64,000 nt of DNA, from assembly GCA_947492905.1 (NCBI GenBank), contig CANLOL010000001.1, positions 1,776,578 to 1,840,577 on the forward strand. Direction: 5' to 3'. Source of the stretch: an uncultured Sphingorhabdus sp. (GTDB taxonomy: Bacteria > Pseudomonadota > Alphaproteobacteria > Sphingomonadales > Sphingomonadaceae). Shown here in pieces: positions 51,788 to 61,766 of this stretch. The number at the start of each line of letters is the position of its first letter. Position 1 is the stretch's first letter. Below the pieces are notes generated by a model. The model had not been told where the DNA came from. It saw only the letters and a program-made list of their open reading frames with translations, and did not search any database. The translations under genes and the position numbers were made by a program.

Positions 51788-54700
51788 ATGAAAACTAGAT
51801 ATTCAGTATTACTCTCAACAGCTGCAAGTATGGCCTTAGTGTCAACTCCTGCATATGCCCAAGAGGCAGAAGCACCGGATGAAGTTGTTGAAGAAGTCTC
51901 TGATGACGATGAGCAGGTTATTACAGTTACAGGTAGTCGTATTCGTGTTCCAAATCTTGAGGGTACAGAGCCAACAACGAGTATTGACCAAGAATTTATT
52001 CAGCAACGTAACTTTGTTAACGTAGCTGACGCACTTAATGATCTACCGCAAATTCGTGGTTCGGTAACACCAAATGGTGGTCAGTCCGCTTTTGGTCAAG
52101 GCGTTAACTTCATTAATAACTTCGGTCTTGGTTCAAACAGAACTCTTACATTGATCAATGGCCGTCGTGTTGTTTCTTCAAACACTCCATCATTGTTCGG
52201 TCCTGGTGCAGCTGGTCTGCAAGTTGATACGAACATTATTCCAACCGCACTTGTTAAGCGTGTTGACATTGTGTCAACTGCAGGTGCACCGGTTTATGGT
52301 TCAGATGCTATTTCAGGTACATTGAACTTCATCCTAGATGATGAATATGATGGTTTATCACTAAACGCGACTTCATTTATCACTGAAGAAGGTGATAACT
52401 TCACTTATCGTTTTGAGGGTGTGTGGGGCACTTCTTTTGCTGATGGTCGCGGTAATTTGCAAATTTCATCATTCTACACAGAAACAGAAGGTTTGTTGCA
52501 ATCTCAACGTGACTTCTTCCGTGCTCAGTTAGAATCTAACCCAAATATCACAGATACAAACAGGGTTAATCAAAACTTAGGTATTAACACCAGCCCTACC
52601 GATGGCATTCCAACCAATGCTTTTTTCCGTGATGTTACCTTGCCATTTTTGAGCAATGGTGGTGTTATTACAGGCACTAACGGAAATACTTTCGGTGGCC
52701 CTGCTTCATTATTCTCTGCTACACCTTTTGGTTTCGATACAGATGGCAACTTAAATCCATTTGAATTTGGTACTGGTATTGGTGGTATTCGTGCAACGGG
52801 TGGTGAAGGTTTCCGTTTTGTCGACTTTGGTCAAATTACTTCTGATTTGCGCCGTTTTGGTGTCAATGTATTTGCCAATTATGATGTTACAGACAATATT
52901 AACGTCTTTACCGAACTGCAATATTACGATGCACGCGCAGATGAATTGGTTCAACAGCCAACATTTAACACACCATTATTTGGCGGCGTAAGCAGCGGTT
53001 TGGTCTTTCAAGTGGATAACCCATTCTTGTCTGAACAAGCACAAAATGTTCTGACCTCTAATGGTGTTACCTCTTTCACAGTATCACGTGCTAATGCCGG
53101 TATTGCCGATTTAACTGGCTTCGCTGAAACAGAATTCTTGCGCGGTGTTGTTGGTGCTCGTGGTGATTTTGAATTGTTCAACAATGGCTGGAATTGGGAA
53201 GCATCTTTCAACTATGGACAAGTTGAGATTAATGATAACCGTCAAGACATTAATGCGCAAAATTTCATTAACGCAACAAATGTGACAACAGATGTAAACG
53301 GTAATATTGTTTGTGACGCTACACCTACAACTCCAGTTCAAGCTGGGTTGCTACCTGTAGCTGATCCAAACTGTGTGCCATTTAACTTCTTCGGAAACAA
53401 TAATACACCAGAAGCAATTGCTTATATCTTAAATGATAGTGTTGCTGAGAATATTCTTGAGCAAGTAGTTTTCAACATCAACGTTGGTGGTCCGATATTT
53501 GATTTGAATGGTAACTCAGTAGCTGTAAACATTGGTTATGAGCATCGTGATGAAAGTGGTAATTTCCAACCATCTTCTTTTGACCAAGATGGTCTAGGTC
53601 GCGGCGCTGCTGTTCAACCCGTTTCTGGTTCGTTCAATCTGGATGAAGTATTTGGTGAATTATATGTACCAATTATTTCGCCAAGCAATGATACCTTCAT
53701 TCATAAGTTAGATCTATTTGCTCGTGGACGTTATGTTGATAACACTGTTAATGGCGGCTTTACGTCTTGGGCAGTTGGCGGTGCATTTGCTCCGATTGAA
53801 GACATTGAAATTCGTTCTAATTTCACACGTTCTTTCCGTGCTCCTGCTATTGGTGAATTATTCTTACCAACATCAAATGCTTTTGCTGTTATTCCAGATC
53901 TTTGCTTTAATACCGCTCAAGGTCTTGGTGCTGGCGGCAATGTTCCCGAAATTCGTGAAGCAAACTGTACTGCATTCAATGCTGCATTGAATGCACTTGG
54001 TAATGATCGCTCACAGCCATTCTTATCAAGTACAGCAACTGTGCCAATCACGGCAGGTGGTAACCCGAATCTTGGTAACGAACAAGCAGATAGCTACACA
54101 GTTGGCGCTATCATTAGACCTAGATTTATACCTAACCTATCAATAACATTCGATTATATTAATATTGCAATTACTGATCAAATTCTACAATTTGGTGCAG
54201 GTGCTATTGCAATCGGCTGTTTTGATAACCCTGAATTTGATACATCAGATGTGTTTAATGCGAACGCTTCATGTGCTTCACTCGGCAGGGTTTTCGATCA
54301 GGCAGTTGCTACAAATATTGGTGATGTTAATACCGATCCACTAAATCCAGGTGTGTCAACAGGCTTTGCTAACGGTAGCTTCATTGATTATGAAGGTCTT
54401 CAAGGTACATTTAACTATGCCACTGGTTTAGATGGTATAGGTTTGCCAGGTAGATTATCTTTACGCGGCGATTTGACTGTTGTTCTTCGTCGTGAAGCAG
54501 ATACTGCTATCATTCCAGGCAGCCCAACACAGCCAACAGATGGCTTAATTGGTGACCCTGAATTCGCAGCTCAGTTTACTGTTATTTATAATGATGATGA
54601 TTGGGGAATGGGTGTTACTGCTAACTATGTTGGCGAGCAAATATTCAGCCGAAACAACCGTTCATTCGGTGGCCCGAATGATTTCCGTGAATTCGATTCA

Positions 54701-54889
54701 TTACCTGACTTTGTTGTAATTGATTACAACGTTACATTCAGAACAGATGATAACTTCAGATTTAACTTTGTTGTTAACAACTTGTTCAACCGTCAGGGCT
54801 TCAGAATTGGACCTAATTCTGACGAAATAGCATTCTTAAACGATGCTTTCGGTCGTAGTTTCTCACTAAGTATCACTAAAGATTTCTAA
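51788..54889 (+). CDS. TonB-dependent outer-membrane receptor
   Basis: Large gated outer-membrane barrel of 1033 residues. Start at 51788 has GAGGG upstream and gives a signal peptide (MKTRYSVLLSTAASMALVST, ending AYAQ). An acidic linker precedes a TonB-box-like EQVITVTGSRI. The plug domain includes NVADALNDLPQIRG and LINGRRVVSS; a 22-strand-type barrel follows and ends in phenylalanine (SLSITKDF). This resembles the Sphingomonas/Caulobacter type that takes up sugars, peptides or other nutrients instead of iron. Codon use favours GGT, CGT, AAC and TTC, suggesting high expression. Substrate unknown; single gene with its own terminator. Confidence 0.93.
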   Translation: MKTRYSVLLSTAASMALVSTPAYAQEAEAPDEVVEEVSDDDEQVITVTGSRIRVPNLEGTEPTTSIDQEFIQQRNFVNVADALNDLPQIRGSVTPNGGQSAFGQGVNFINNFGLGSNRTLTLINGRRVVSSNTPSLFGPGAAGLQVDTNIIPTALVKRVDIVSTAGAPVYGSDAISGTLNFILDDEYDGLSLNATSFITEEGDNFTYRFEGVWGTSFADGRGNLQISSFYTETEGLLQSQRDFFRAQLESNPNITDTNRVNQNLGINTSPTDGIPTNAFFRDVTLPFLSNGGVITGTNGNTFGGPASLFSATPFGFDTDGNLNPFEFGTGIGGIRATGGEGFRFVDFGQITSDLRRFGVNVFANYDVTDNINVFTELQYYDARADELVQQPTFNTPLFGGVSSGLVFQVDNPFLSEQAQNVLTSNGVTSFTVSRANAGIADLTGFAETEFLRGVVGARGDFELFNNGWNWEASFNYGQVEINDNRQDINAQNFINATNVTTDVNGNIVCDATPTTPVQAGLLPVADPNCVPFNFFGNNNTPEAIAYILNDSVAENILEQVVFNINVGGPIFDLNGNSVAVNIGYEHRDESGNFQPSSFDQDGLGRGAAVQPVSGSFNLDEVFGELYVPIISPSNDTFIHKLDLFARGRYVDNTVNGGFTSWAVGGAFAPIEDIEIRSNFTRSFRAPAIGELFLPTSNAFAVIPDLCFNTAQGLGAGGNVPEIREANCTAFNAALNALGNDRSQPFLSSTATVPITAGGNPNLGNEQADSYTVGAIIRPRFIPNLSITFDYINIAITDQILQFGAGAIAIGCFDNPEFDTSDVFNANASCASLGRVFDQAVATNIGDVNTDPLNPGVSTGFANGSFIDYEGLQGTFNYATGLDGIGLPGRLSLRGDLTVVLRREADTAIIPGSPTQPTDGLIGDPEFAAQFTVIYNDDDWGMGVTANYVGEQIFSRNNRSFGGPNDFREFDSLPDFVVIDYNVTFRTDDNFRFNFVVNNLFNRQGFRIGPNSDEIAFLNDAFGRSFSLSITKDF

Positions 54890-54910
54890 TCTTTATAAAT
54901 TTAATATGAT

Positions 54911-54941
54911 AAAGGGGCGGTTGTTAATCGCCCCTTTTTTT
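54911..54941 (+). terminator. Intrinsic terminator after the TonB receptor
   Basis: AAGGGGCG (54912-54919) pairs with CGCCCCTT (54929-54936) around a 9-nt loop and is followed by a run of T to 54941. A textbook Rho-independent terminator 20 nt behind the stop. Confidence 0.95.
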
Positions 54942-55001
54942 ATGTTTGTTGCACTGCATCATAATTACAGCTATGTAAAAATTTATTAGAGGTAATTCAG
55001 C

Positions 55002-55556
55002 ATGGCTCAGAGCAAAAAAAAATCTAAAGGTGATGGTCCCATCATCATAAAAAAATATGCCAATCGTAGGCTATATAATACAGATTCATCTTCTTATATT
55101 ACCCTAGATTTTTTGGCAGAGATGACCCGCAAAGATATTGATTTTAATGTCATTGATGCAAAGTCTGGCGATGACATAACGCATAGCATATTAACGCAAA
55201 TCATTATGGAAGAAGAGGCCAATGGTGAAACATTGCTTCCAGTTGGTTTCCTTAAACAGATAATTTCTATGTATGGAAACAGCATGCAATCGATGGTGCC
55301 ACAATTCCTTGATGCTTCTATGACGAATTTTCGCAAAAACCATAAACAGATTCAAGAAGTGTTAGAAAATGTAGTTACATCGGGGCCTTTCGGCAATATT
55401 GCAAAACAGAATATTGAATTTGCAAAGGCCGCTAGGGACGCATTATTGCCAACCTCTAAAACAAATATTGATAATAGTTCTAAAGATGTTGAGATTGCGG
55501 CTTTGAAAAAACAAATGGCCGAATTACAAGCTAAATTAGATAATTTAGACACATAA
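55002..55556 (+). CDS. phaR: Polyhydroxyalkanoate synthesis repressor PhaR
   Basis: DNA- and PHA-granule-binding repressor of phasin genes. The N-terminal PHB/PHA accumulation regulator domain is visible: IIIKKYANRRLYNTDSSSYI, FNVIDAKSGDDITHSILTQI. The C-terminal half has the PHB_acc repeat and a coil (EIAALKKQMAELQAKLDN). Length 184 is standard. No PHA synthase gene lies nearby. RBS GAGGTAA precedes the ATG. Confidence 0.95.
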   Translation: MAQSKKKSKGDGPIIIKKYANRRLYNTDSSSYITLDFLAEMTRKDIDFNVIDAKSGDDITHSILTQIIMEEEANGETLLPVGFLKQIISMYGNSMQSMVPQFLDASMTNFRKNHKQIQEVLENVVTSGPFGNIAKQNIEFAKAARDALLPTSKTNIDNSSKDVEIAALKKQMAELQAKLDNLDT

Positions 55557-55581
55557 TTTAGACAGTTTAAAGAGATATATT

Positions 55582-57114
55582 TTGATAAAACATGCTTTAA
55601 GTGCGCATCGCGCAAATGATTTTTCTGCTTGGTACCAAGAATTAATAACAGCGGCTGATTTGGCCGAAGACAGCGGTGTTCGCGGCTGTATGATTATGCG
55701 TCCTTGGGGCTATGGTATATGGGAGCGTATTCAATATTTGCTCGATCAGAAAATCAAAGAAACAGGGCATGAAAATTGCTATTTTCCGCTATTTATTCCT
55801 TTGTCCTATTTTGCCAAAGAGGCTGAGCATGTCGATGGTTTTGCCAAAGAAATGGCCGTTGTTACGCATCATCGCTTAAAAGGTGGCGAAGATGGGCTTG
55901 CTGTTGATCCTGATGCAAAGCTTGAAGAGCCATTGGTTGTAAGGCCAACGTCTGAGACGGTTATCGGTACGGCTTTTTCCCGTTGGTTGCAAAGCTGGCG
56001 CGATTTGCCACTAATGTATAATCAATGGGCCAATGTTGTACGCTGGGAAATGCGAACGCGCATGTTCCTGCGAACCAGCGAATTTTTATGGCAAGAAGGG
56101 CATACCGCCCATGCGGATAAAGAAGGTGCTATGGAAGAGACGCTCAAAATATTAGAGCTATACCGTTCTTTTTCCGAAGATTGCTTAGCTATGCCCGTGA
56201 TTACTGGCGAAAAAACCGAAGATGAACGTTTCCCAGGTGCAGATGCGACCTATTCTATAGAGGCCATGATGCAAGATGGTAAAGCCTTGCAAGCTGGAAC
56301 ATCGCATTATTTGGGGCAAAATTTTTCCAAAGCACAAAATATTCGTTATCAAGATAAAGAGGGTGAATTTCAATTTGCGCATACCACAAGCTGGGGCGCT
56401 TCAACGCGTCTTATCGGCGGAGTGATCATGACGCATGGTGATGATGATGGTTTGCGTGTGCCGCCGCTTATTGCACCGCAGCAAATAGTGATTATCCCAA
56501 TGCTGCGCGATAAACCAGAAGATGCTCCTATTTTGGAATATTGCGACACTATAGCTGCTCAGCTCCGCACTCATTCTCCATTTGGAGAAAAATTACGCGT
56601 GATTGTCGATAGAAAAGGGGCCAAGGCGCAGAATAAACGCTGGTCTTGGGTGCGCAAAGGCGCGCCTTTGATATTAGAAATTGGTGGACGCGATGTAGAA
56701 GGCGGCAATATATCTCTTATAGATCGCAGCCATCTTTATAATGAAAATGGAAAAATTGCCTTTCAATCCATGCCGCAGCAGGAGTTTATTGATAATGCTA
56801 CGGATCGATTAGAAGCTATACAAGAGGCTTTATATAGCGAAGCAAAGGTTAGATTGGATGATAATATTCATCGACATGTCACTGATTTTTCTGAATTAGA
56901 GGAATTCTTTGCTAAATCTAATAAAAACCCTGGTTGGCTAGAAGTGCAATGGGGCAAACCAAGCGGTGAAGCGCTTGATAAGGTGGTTGAACGCTTGAAA
57001 AAATTAAAGCTTACCATACGCAACGCGCCGCAAAATGCTGATGCTGCGGATGGCCCATGTATTTTTACCGGTGAGAATGCGGTAGAGCGCATATTAATAG
57101 GCCGTTCCTATTGA
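55582..57114 (+). CDS. proS: Prolyl-tRNA synthetase, archaeal/eukaryote-like type
   Basis: Class II synthetase charging tRNA(Pro). Motif 1 region GVRGCMIMRPWGYGIWERIQ, motif 2 RWEMRTRMFLRTSEFLWQEGHTA (part) and motif 3 as ...GASTRLIGGVIMTHGDDDG are present. The editing INS domain of the E. coli type is missing and the C-terminus has the extra domain that ends in Tyr, so this is the archaeal/eukaryotic type (ProS type 3). TTG at 55582 is the chosen start because the family-like ALSAHRANDFSAWYQE begins directly after; the RBS is weak (AAAGAGA). Overlaps rnr by 4 nt. Confidence 0.94.
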   Translation: MIKHALSAHRANDFSAWYQELITAADLAEDSGVRGCMIMRPWGYGIWERIQYLLDQKIKETGHENCYFPLFIPLSYFAKEAEHVDGFAKEMAVVTHHRLKGGEDGLAVDPDAKLEEPLVVRPTSETVIGTAFSRWLQSWRDLPLMYNQWANVVRWEMRTRMFLRTSEFLWQEGHTAHADKEGAMEETLKILELYRSFSEDCLAMPVITGEKTEDERFPGADATYSIEAMMQDGKALQAGTSHYLGQNFSKAQNIRYQDKEGEFQFAHTTSWGASTRLIGGVIMTHGDDDGLRVPPLIAPQQIVIIPMLRDKPEDAPILEYCDTIAAQLRTHSPFGEKLRVIVDRKGAKAQNKRWSWVRKGAPLILEIGGRDVEGGNISLIDRSHLYNENGKIAFQSMPQQEFIDNATDRLEAIQEALYSEAKVRLDDNIHRHVTDFSELEEFFAKSNKNPGWLEVQWGKPSGEALDKVVERLKKLKLTIRNAPQNADAADGPCIFTGENAVERILIGRSY

Positions 57115-59546
57115 CCGATAGTGCACCAAAAAAATCGAAAAAATCTCTTAAAAAGCGCGTTCGTAAAGACCGTGTTGTTGGAAAATCGGGCGACAAAGCA
57201 AAACGTCGCCTCTTATCTGCTAAGACCAAAGCGTCTCGAAAGTCGAAATATCCTGCTGGATTGCCCAATAAAGATCAGCTTATGGAGTTTATCAATCAGA
57301 GCCATAGCAAGGTTGGAAAACGCGAGATTGCCAAAGCCTTTGGGTTAAAGGCGCAAGAGAAAATCGCACTTAAAGCTTTGCTGCGCGATATGGCGGATGA
57401 AGGGTTAATAGATGGGGAAGGGCGCGCTTTTCATAAAATGGGCGGCGTACCCAAGGTTACCGTTCTGAAAATCACCGCTATTGATGGTAAAACCCCTATT
57501 GCTGTTCCTGAAAAATGGGAAGCTGAAGGTATCCCCGCCCCAAAGATTAAAGTCATTGAAAAAGGACAAAAAAGCCGCAGTAGTGCGCTTGGTGTTGGTG
57601 ATAGAATATTGGCGCGCACCCAAGAATCTGGCTCTGGTTGGCAAGCTTTTCCTATGAAAAAATTGGCGCAATCAGATAGCCAAATGCTGGGGATTATTTC
57701 AAAAGATCATAAAGACCGGCATTGGCTCAAATCGGTGGATAAAAAAATCCGCTATGACACATTAGTAAGCGATATGGGGGATGCCAAAGTTGGTGATCTG
57801 GTGCTGGCTGATATTGCGAAACATCGCACGCAAAGCAGCGCAAAGGTCAGCGAAATATTGGGCGATCCGCTTTCTGGGCGCACCGTCAGTCAAATAGCTA
57901 TTCATAAATTTGATATTCCCAATATTTTTCCGCAAGCCGTTGAGCAAGAGGCATCAGATGTTCTTAAGTTACCAATCATTGATGATGAACGTGAGGATTT
58001 ACGCCATTTACCGATAGTTGCAATTGATCCGCGTGATGCGCGCGATTATGATGATGCATTATGGGCGCAAGCCGATGATGATCCATCGAATGCAGGCGGA
58101 TATAAGGCGATTATCGCCATAGCCGATGTCAGCCATTATGTGCGTCCAGGCAGTGCATTGGATACAGAAGCACAAAAGCGCGGAAATAGCGTTTATTTTC
58201 CAGACTTGGTCGTCCCCATGCTGCCGCATACATTATCTTCGGACAAATGTTCGTTAAAATCTGGCGAAGATAGAGCCGCACTAACATGTCAGATTATCAT
58301 TGATAAAAATGGCAAAGTGACGTCATGGCGTTTCAAACGCGCAACCATAAGGATTTCAGCCAATATTGCCTATGAAGATGCGCAAGGGGCTATTGATGGT
58401 ACGCTTGAGAAAGGCCATACAGCCTATGATTATCTAAAACCATCTTTACAACCTTTATGGGATTGCTGGGCGCTTCTTGCTAAGGCGCGCGATAAGCGTC
58501 AGCCGCTGGCTTTGGATTTGCCCGAACGGCGCATTACAATTGATGAAAATGGCTCTGTTACTGGCGTAGCTGTGCGAGAACGTCTTGATGCGCATATGTT
58601 GGTCGAAGATTTTATGATTGCGGCCAATGTGGCAGCAGCTAAGGCTTTAGAGAGCAAAAAATCTGACCTTATATACCGTGTACATGAAGCACCAGCGCGT
58701 GAAAAATTAGTTGCTCTCAAAGATTTTCTAAAATCTTATGATATGCCCTTTGCTATGGGGCAGGTGATTACCCCTGCTATATTTAATGCTTTGCTCAAGA
58801 AGATTGACGATGAAGAGAGCAAACCACAGATTATGATTCAAGTGCTACGCAGCCAGACGCAGGCTTATTATAGCCCTAAAAATGGTTCGCACTTTGGCCT
58901 AGCATTGACAAGCTATGCCCATTTTACCAGTCCAATACGCCGCTATGCTGATCTGATTGTGCATCGCGCGCTCGTTGGTTCTTTTGGTTTAGAAGTAGCT
59001 GCCCCTAAATTAAAAAATATTCCGGAAACCAGCGCACTAACAGCCGATATTGCAGCCAAACTTTCCGATATTAGCGAGGCCATAAGCCGCACAGAACGCC
59101 GAGCTATGGAAGCTGAGCGCGAAACGACAGATCGCTATGTGGCGGCCTATCTCTCCACCAAATTGGGTGAAACAATTAATGCGCGTATCACAGGCGTGCA
59201 AAATTTTGGATTCTTTGCCACGGTAGAAGATATTGGCGGTGATGGATTAGTGCCTATTTCATCTTTGCGCGGCGATTATTACATCCATGATGAAGCTTCT
59301 CAAACGCTCACAGGCGAGCGCAATGGCCAAGTCTATAAGCCCGGTATGACATTAGAATTGGTAATAGCCGAGGCTAATCCAGCGAGCGGCGCGCTCAAAT
59401 TTGAGCTGCCCGATAGCGGCGGTAAAGCTGGCAACTATGTTCCTAACCGTCCGAACATTAAACGTTCTGGCAAAAGAAATGGAAATTATAAAATTGGAAC
59501 AAGAGGGCGTCCCAAAAATATAAAACATAAAGGTAAAAGAAAGTAA
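57111..59546 (+). CDS. rnr: Ribonuclease R
   Basis: Processive 3'-5' exoribonuclease. Order of domains: a Lys-rich N-terminus with winged helix (FGLKAQEKIALKALLRDM), cold-shock domains, the RNB catalytic domain with DPRDARDYDDALWAQ (catalytic Asps) and SPIRRYADLIVHRAL, the S1 domain near residues 700-780 (INARITGVQNFGFFATVEDI) and a basic tail rich in Arg and Lys. 811 residues is normal. Start TTG at 57111 lies within the proS stop (TTGA). Confidence 0.95.
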   Translation: MTDSAPKKSKKSLKKRVRKDRVVGKSGDKAKRRLLSAKTKASRKSKYPAGLPNKDQLMEFINQSHSKVGKREIAKAFGLKAQEKIALKALLRDMADEGLIDGEGRAFHKMGGVPKVTVLKITAIDGKTPIAVPEKWEAEGIPAPKIKVIEKGQKSRSSALGVGDRILARTQESGSGWQAFPMKKLAQSDSQMLGIISKDHKDRHWLKSVDKKIRYDTLVSDMGDAKVGDLVLADIAKHRTQSSAKVSEILGDPLSGRTVSQIAIHKFDIPNIFPQAVEQEASDVLKLPIIDDEREDLRHLPIVAIDPRDARDYDDALWAQADDDPSNAGGYKAIIAIADVSHYVRPGSALDTEAQKRGNSVYFPDLVVPMLPHTLSSDKCSLKSGEDRAALTCQIIIDKNGKVTSWRFKRATIRISANIAYEDAQGAIDGTLEKGHTAYDYLKPSLQPLWDCWALLAKARDKRQPLALDLPERRITIDENGSVTGVAVRERLDAHMLVEDFMIAANVAAAKALESKKSDLIYRVHEAPAREKLVALKDFLKSYDMPFAMGQVITPAIFNALLKKIDDEESKPQIMIQVLRSQTQAYYSPKNGSHFGLALTSYAHFTSPIRRYADLIVHRALVGSFGLEVAAPKLKNIPETSALTADIAAKLSDISEAISRTERRAMEAERETTDRYVAAYLSTKLGETINARITGVQNFGFFATVEDIGGDGLVPISSLRGDYYIHDEASQTLTGERNGQVYKPGMTLELVIAEANPASGALKFELPDSGGKAGNYVPNRPNIKRSGKRNGNYKIGTRGRPKNIKHKGKRK

Positions 59547-59555
59547 GTATAGATA

Positions 59556-59574
59556 TTTAGATGATTAATCTAAA
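59556..59574. terminator. Weak hairpin between rnr and the stress protein gene
   Basis: TTTAGAT (59556-59562) pairs with ATCTAAA (59568-59574) around 5 nt. It is AT-only except for one G-C pair at each arm and lies between convergent genes. Possible weak bidirectional terminator. Confidence 0.35.
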
Positions 59575-59580
59575 AATATT

Positions 59581-60036
59581 CTAACTTAATCTATCCAAAT
59601 CCTCATTGCTCAAACCACCGGGTATAACCATGATTGGGCAGGGTAAATCTCCGCACCCATTGCCCGTAAAGTGAGACACCAATGGACCCGGAGGGCCACT
59701 AGGCGCTGCACCAAGCACCAGAGCCGCGACATTAGGGTTTTCTTCTAGCATTGCGCGTACAATTTTAACGCCTTGACCTTGTTTGACTGTGATTATCGGG
59801 CGAATGCCAGATTCTTCCAATATTTCCCCCGCAGAGGAAACAAGCAATTCTTCGGCGCGTAATTGCGCTTCTTCGGTAATTGTTGCTTGTACATTGCCCC
59901 AAGGCACAATTTCGGTTGGTTCAACCAAGGCCAATATGTGAATCGCGCCATTTGTTTTGGATGCACGGTGCGATGCAAAGCGCAAAGCGGTTTTGGCTTC
60001 ATCAGTTTCATCAATAACCACAAAATAGGTACGCAT
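59581..60036 (-). CDS. Universal stress protein (UspA family)
   Basis: Single-domain UspA-like protein of 151 residues. The start at 60036 (MRTYFVVIDETDEAKTALRF) gives a normal N-terminus with AGGGGTGG upstream; the frame to 60063 adds nine residues. The ATP-loop region near VLGAAPSGPPGP and HFTGNG is present but altered from the common G-2x-G-9x-G(S/T) pattern, so nucleotide binding is uncertain. Ends near PIMVIPGGLSNED. Converges with rnr; divergent from pdhC. Confidence 0.88.
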   Translation of the reverse strand: MRTYFVVIDETDEAKTALRFASHRASKTNGAIHILALVEPTEIVPWGNVQATITEEAQLRAEELLVSSAGEILEESGIRPIITVKQGQGVKIVRAMLEENPNVAALVLGAAPSGPPGPLVSHFTGNGCGDLPCPIMVIPGGLSNEDLDRLS

Positions 60037-60254
60037 TAATCCACCCCTCTTAATTTGTAACAAATGCCCTAATACGGTTAATATGGTTTCATCTGTTTCA
60101 ATATATTCCTAGATTGCGCGAAATAAAATATATTTGCAACCAATAGCCGCTTGACGTTGGGTAATGCTTAGCATTATTTGGCTTGATAAGAGTTAATCTA
60201 TAAGAATCATTATTTCAATTTTTCGCAAATGCGAACCTTAATCGAAAGCCCAAT

Positions 60255-61532
60255 ATGCCCATATCCCTTAAAATGCCTGCTCTATCGCCCACTATGGAAG
60301 AAGGTAGCCTTGCTACTTGGCTCGTAAAAGAGGGGGATACTATCTCTTCTGGTGATTTAATGGCTGAAATTGAAACCGATAAAGCGACGATGGAGTTTGA
60401 GGCGGTTGATGAAGGTGTATTGGCGAAAATATTAATACCCGCTGGAACGGACAATGTAAAAGTGGGCGAAGTTATCGCTATATTGGCCGAAGATGGCGAA
60501 GATATTGGTGATATTGATCTTAGCGGTGAAGCGCCCAAAGCTGCTGGACCTGTAGAGGCTAGCCCAGAGAAAACCGAAGAAGCGCCCAAAACGAGAGCTC
60601 CAGAAAAAGCAGCGGCGCCAGCCTCTTCCTCTGATCGTATCAAAGCGAGCCCATTAGCGCGGCGTTTGGCGGCCGATAAAGGCCTTGATCTGGCTACTAT
60701 TTCCGGCAGCGGCCCGAAAGGGCGTATCGTAAAAGCCGATATTGAGAATGCTCAAAGCGCGCCAAAGGCTGCATCTGCTCAGCAGACTGCCGCACCTACT
60801 GCGCCTGCCATGGCGCAAAGTGCGCCCGTTGATCCAGGTGATATTCCGCATGAAGTGCAGAAATTATCAAATATGCGCAAAACTATTGCCCGCCGCTTAA
60901 CCGAAGCAAAGCAAACTATTCCGCATATTTATCTCACCGTGGATATTAATCTCGATAAATTGCTCAAATTACGTAGCGAATTAAACGCAGGATTAGAGGC
61001 TCGCGGCGTCAAATTATCCGTCAATGACTTGCTCATTAAGGCTCTCGCGCAAGCATTGGTGGCTGTTCCTAAATGCAATGTCAGCTTTGCTGGCGATAAT
61101 CTTATCCAATATCATAGAGCTGATATATCAGTGGCGGTGAGCATTGATGGCGGTTTGATTACACCTATCGTGGCCAATGCGAATGAAAAATCGCTTTCCG
61201 CTATTAGCAATGAAGTGAAAGACTTGGCAGGACGCGCCAAAGACGGCAAATTGCAACCGCATGAATATCAAGGCGGCACAGCATCGCTATCCAATATGGG
61301 CATGTTTGGTATCAAACAATTTGATGCCGTTATTAACCCACCTCAAGCCATGATTATGGCGATTAGTGCAGGCGAAAAACGCCCTGCGGTTATTGATGAT
61401 AGCTTGCAAATTGCCACAATGATGAGCGCAACGGGCAGCTTTGATCACCGTGCGATTGATGGTGCGGACGGCGCACAATTGATGAAGACATTCAAGGAAT
61501 TGGTTGAAAATCCATTGAGCATGCTCGCATGA
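60255..61532 (+). CDS. pdhC: Pyruvate dehydrogenase E2 (dihydrolipoamide acetyltransferase)
   Basis: Core of the pyruvate dehydrogenase complex. One lipoyl domain with Lys43 in [15 protein letters not shown], an Ala/Pro linker, a peripheral-subunit-binding domain ([20 protein letters not shown]), and the catalytic domain with His398 in [11 protein letters not shown]. Length 425 is usual. The E1 genes (pdhA, pdhB) are not upstream; a stress protein gene is there instead. It overlaps the next small gene by 4 nt and is followed further on by lpd, which supports the complex. Confidence 0.94.
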   Translation: MPISLKMPALSPTMEEGSLATWLVKEGDTISSGDLMAEIETDKATMEFEAVDEGVLAKILIPAGTDNVKVGEVIAILAEDGEDIGDIDLSGEAPKAAGPVEASPEKTEEAPKTRAPEKAAAPASSSDRIKASPLARRLAADKGLDLATISGSGPKGRIVKADIENAQSAPKAASAQQTAAPTAPAMAQSAPVDPGDIPHEVQKLSNMRKTIARRLTEAKQTIPHIYLTVDINLDKLLKLRSELNAGLEARGVKLSVNDLLIKALAQALVAVPKCNVSFAGDNLIQYHRADISVAVSIDGGLITPIVANANEKSLSAISNEVKDLAGRAKDGKLQPHEYQGGTASLSNMGMFGIKQFDAVINPPQAMIMAISAGEKRPAVIDDSLQIATMMSATGSFDHRAIDGADGAQLMKTFKELVENPLSMLA

Positions 61533-61750
61533 GCGATGAGACCAAAGACTATTTCAAAGAACAAGCTCTAAGCGGCGATAGCGGATTTGCCATTGCCTTT
61601 GCCCTGCTTGAATTGGCGGATGCACAAGAAAGAACAGCGCTGAAATTAGGGCGTTTGGGCTTTGATGGGCCGTCAAATAGCGCTGGCGGATTAGAGGGTG
61701 TCTCGCTCTCTCTCGAAGATATAGCCAAGGCAATTAAAGATAAAGATTGA
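61529..61750 (+). CDS. Small acidic conserved-looking protein between pdhC and lpd
   Basis: 73 residues, cytosolic and acidic, unrecognised. The ATGA overlap with pdhC and good frame make it a genuine gene. It consists mainly of predicted helix ([20 protein letters not shown]) with a conserved-looking [17 protein letters not shown] loop. It could be a small accessory of the dehydrogenase complex, but this rests on position only. Confidence 0.65.
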   Translation: MSDETKDYFKEQALSGDSGFAIAFALLELADAQERTALKLGRLGFDGPSNSAGGLEGVSLSLEDIAKAIKDKD

Positions 61751-61766
61751 GTGTGAAAGGGATATT

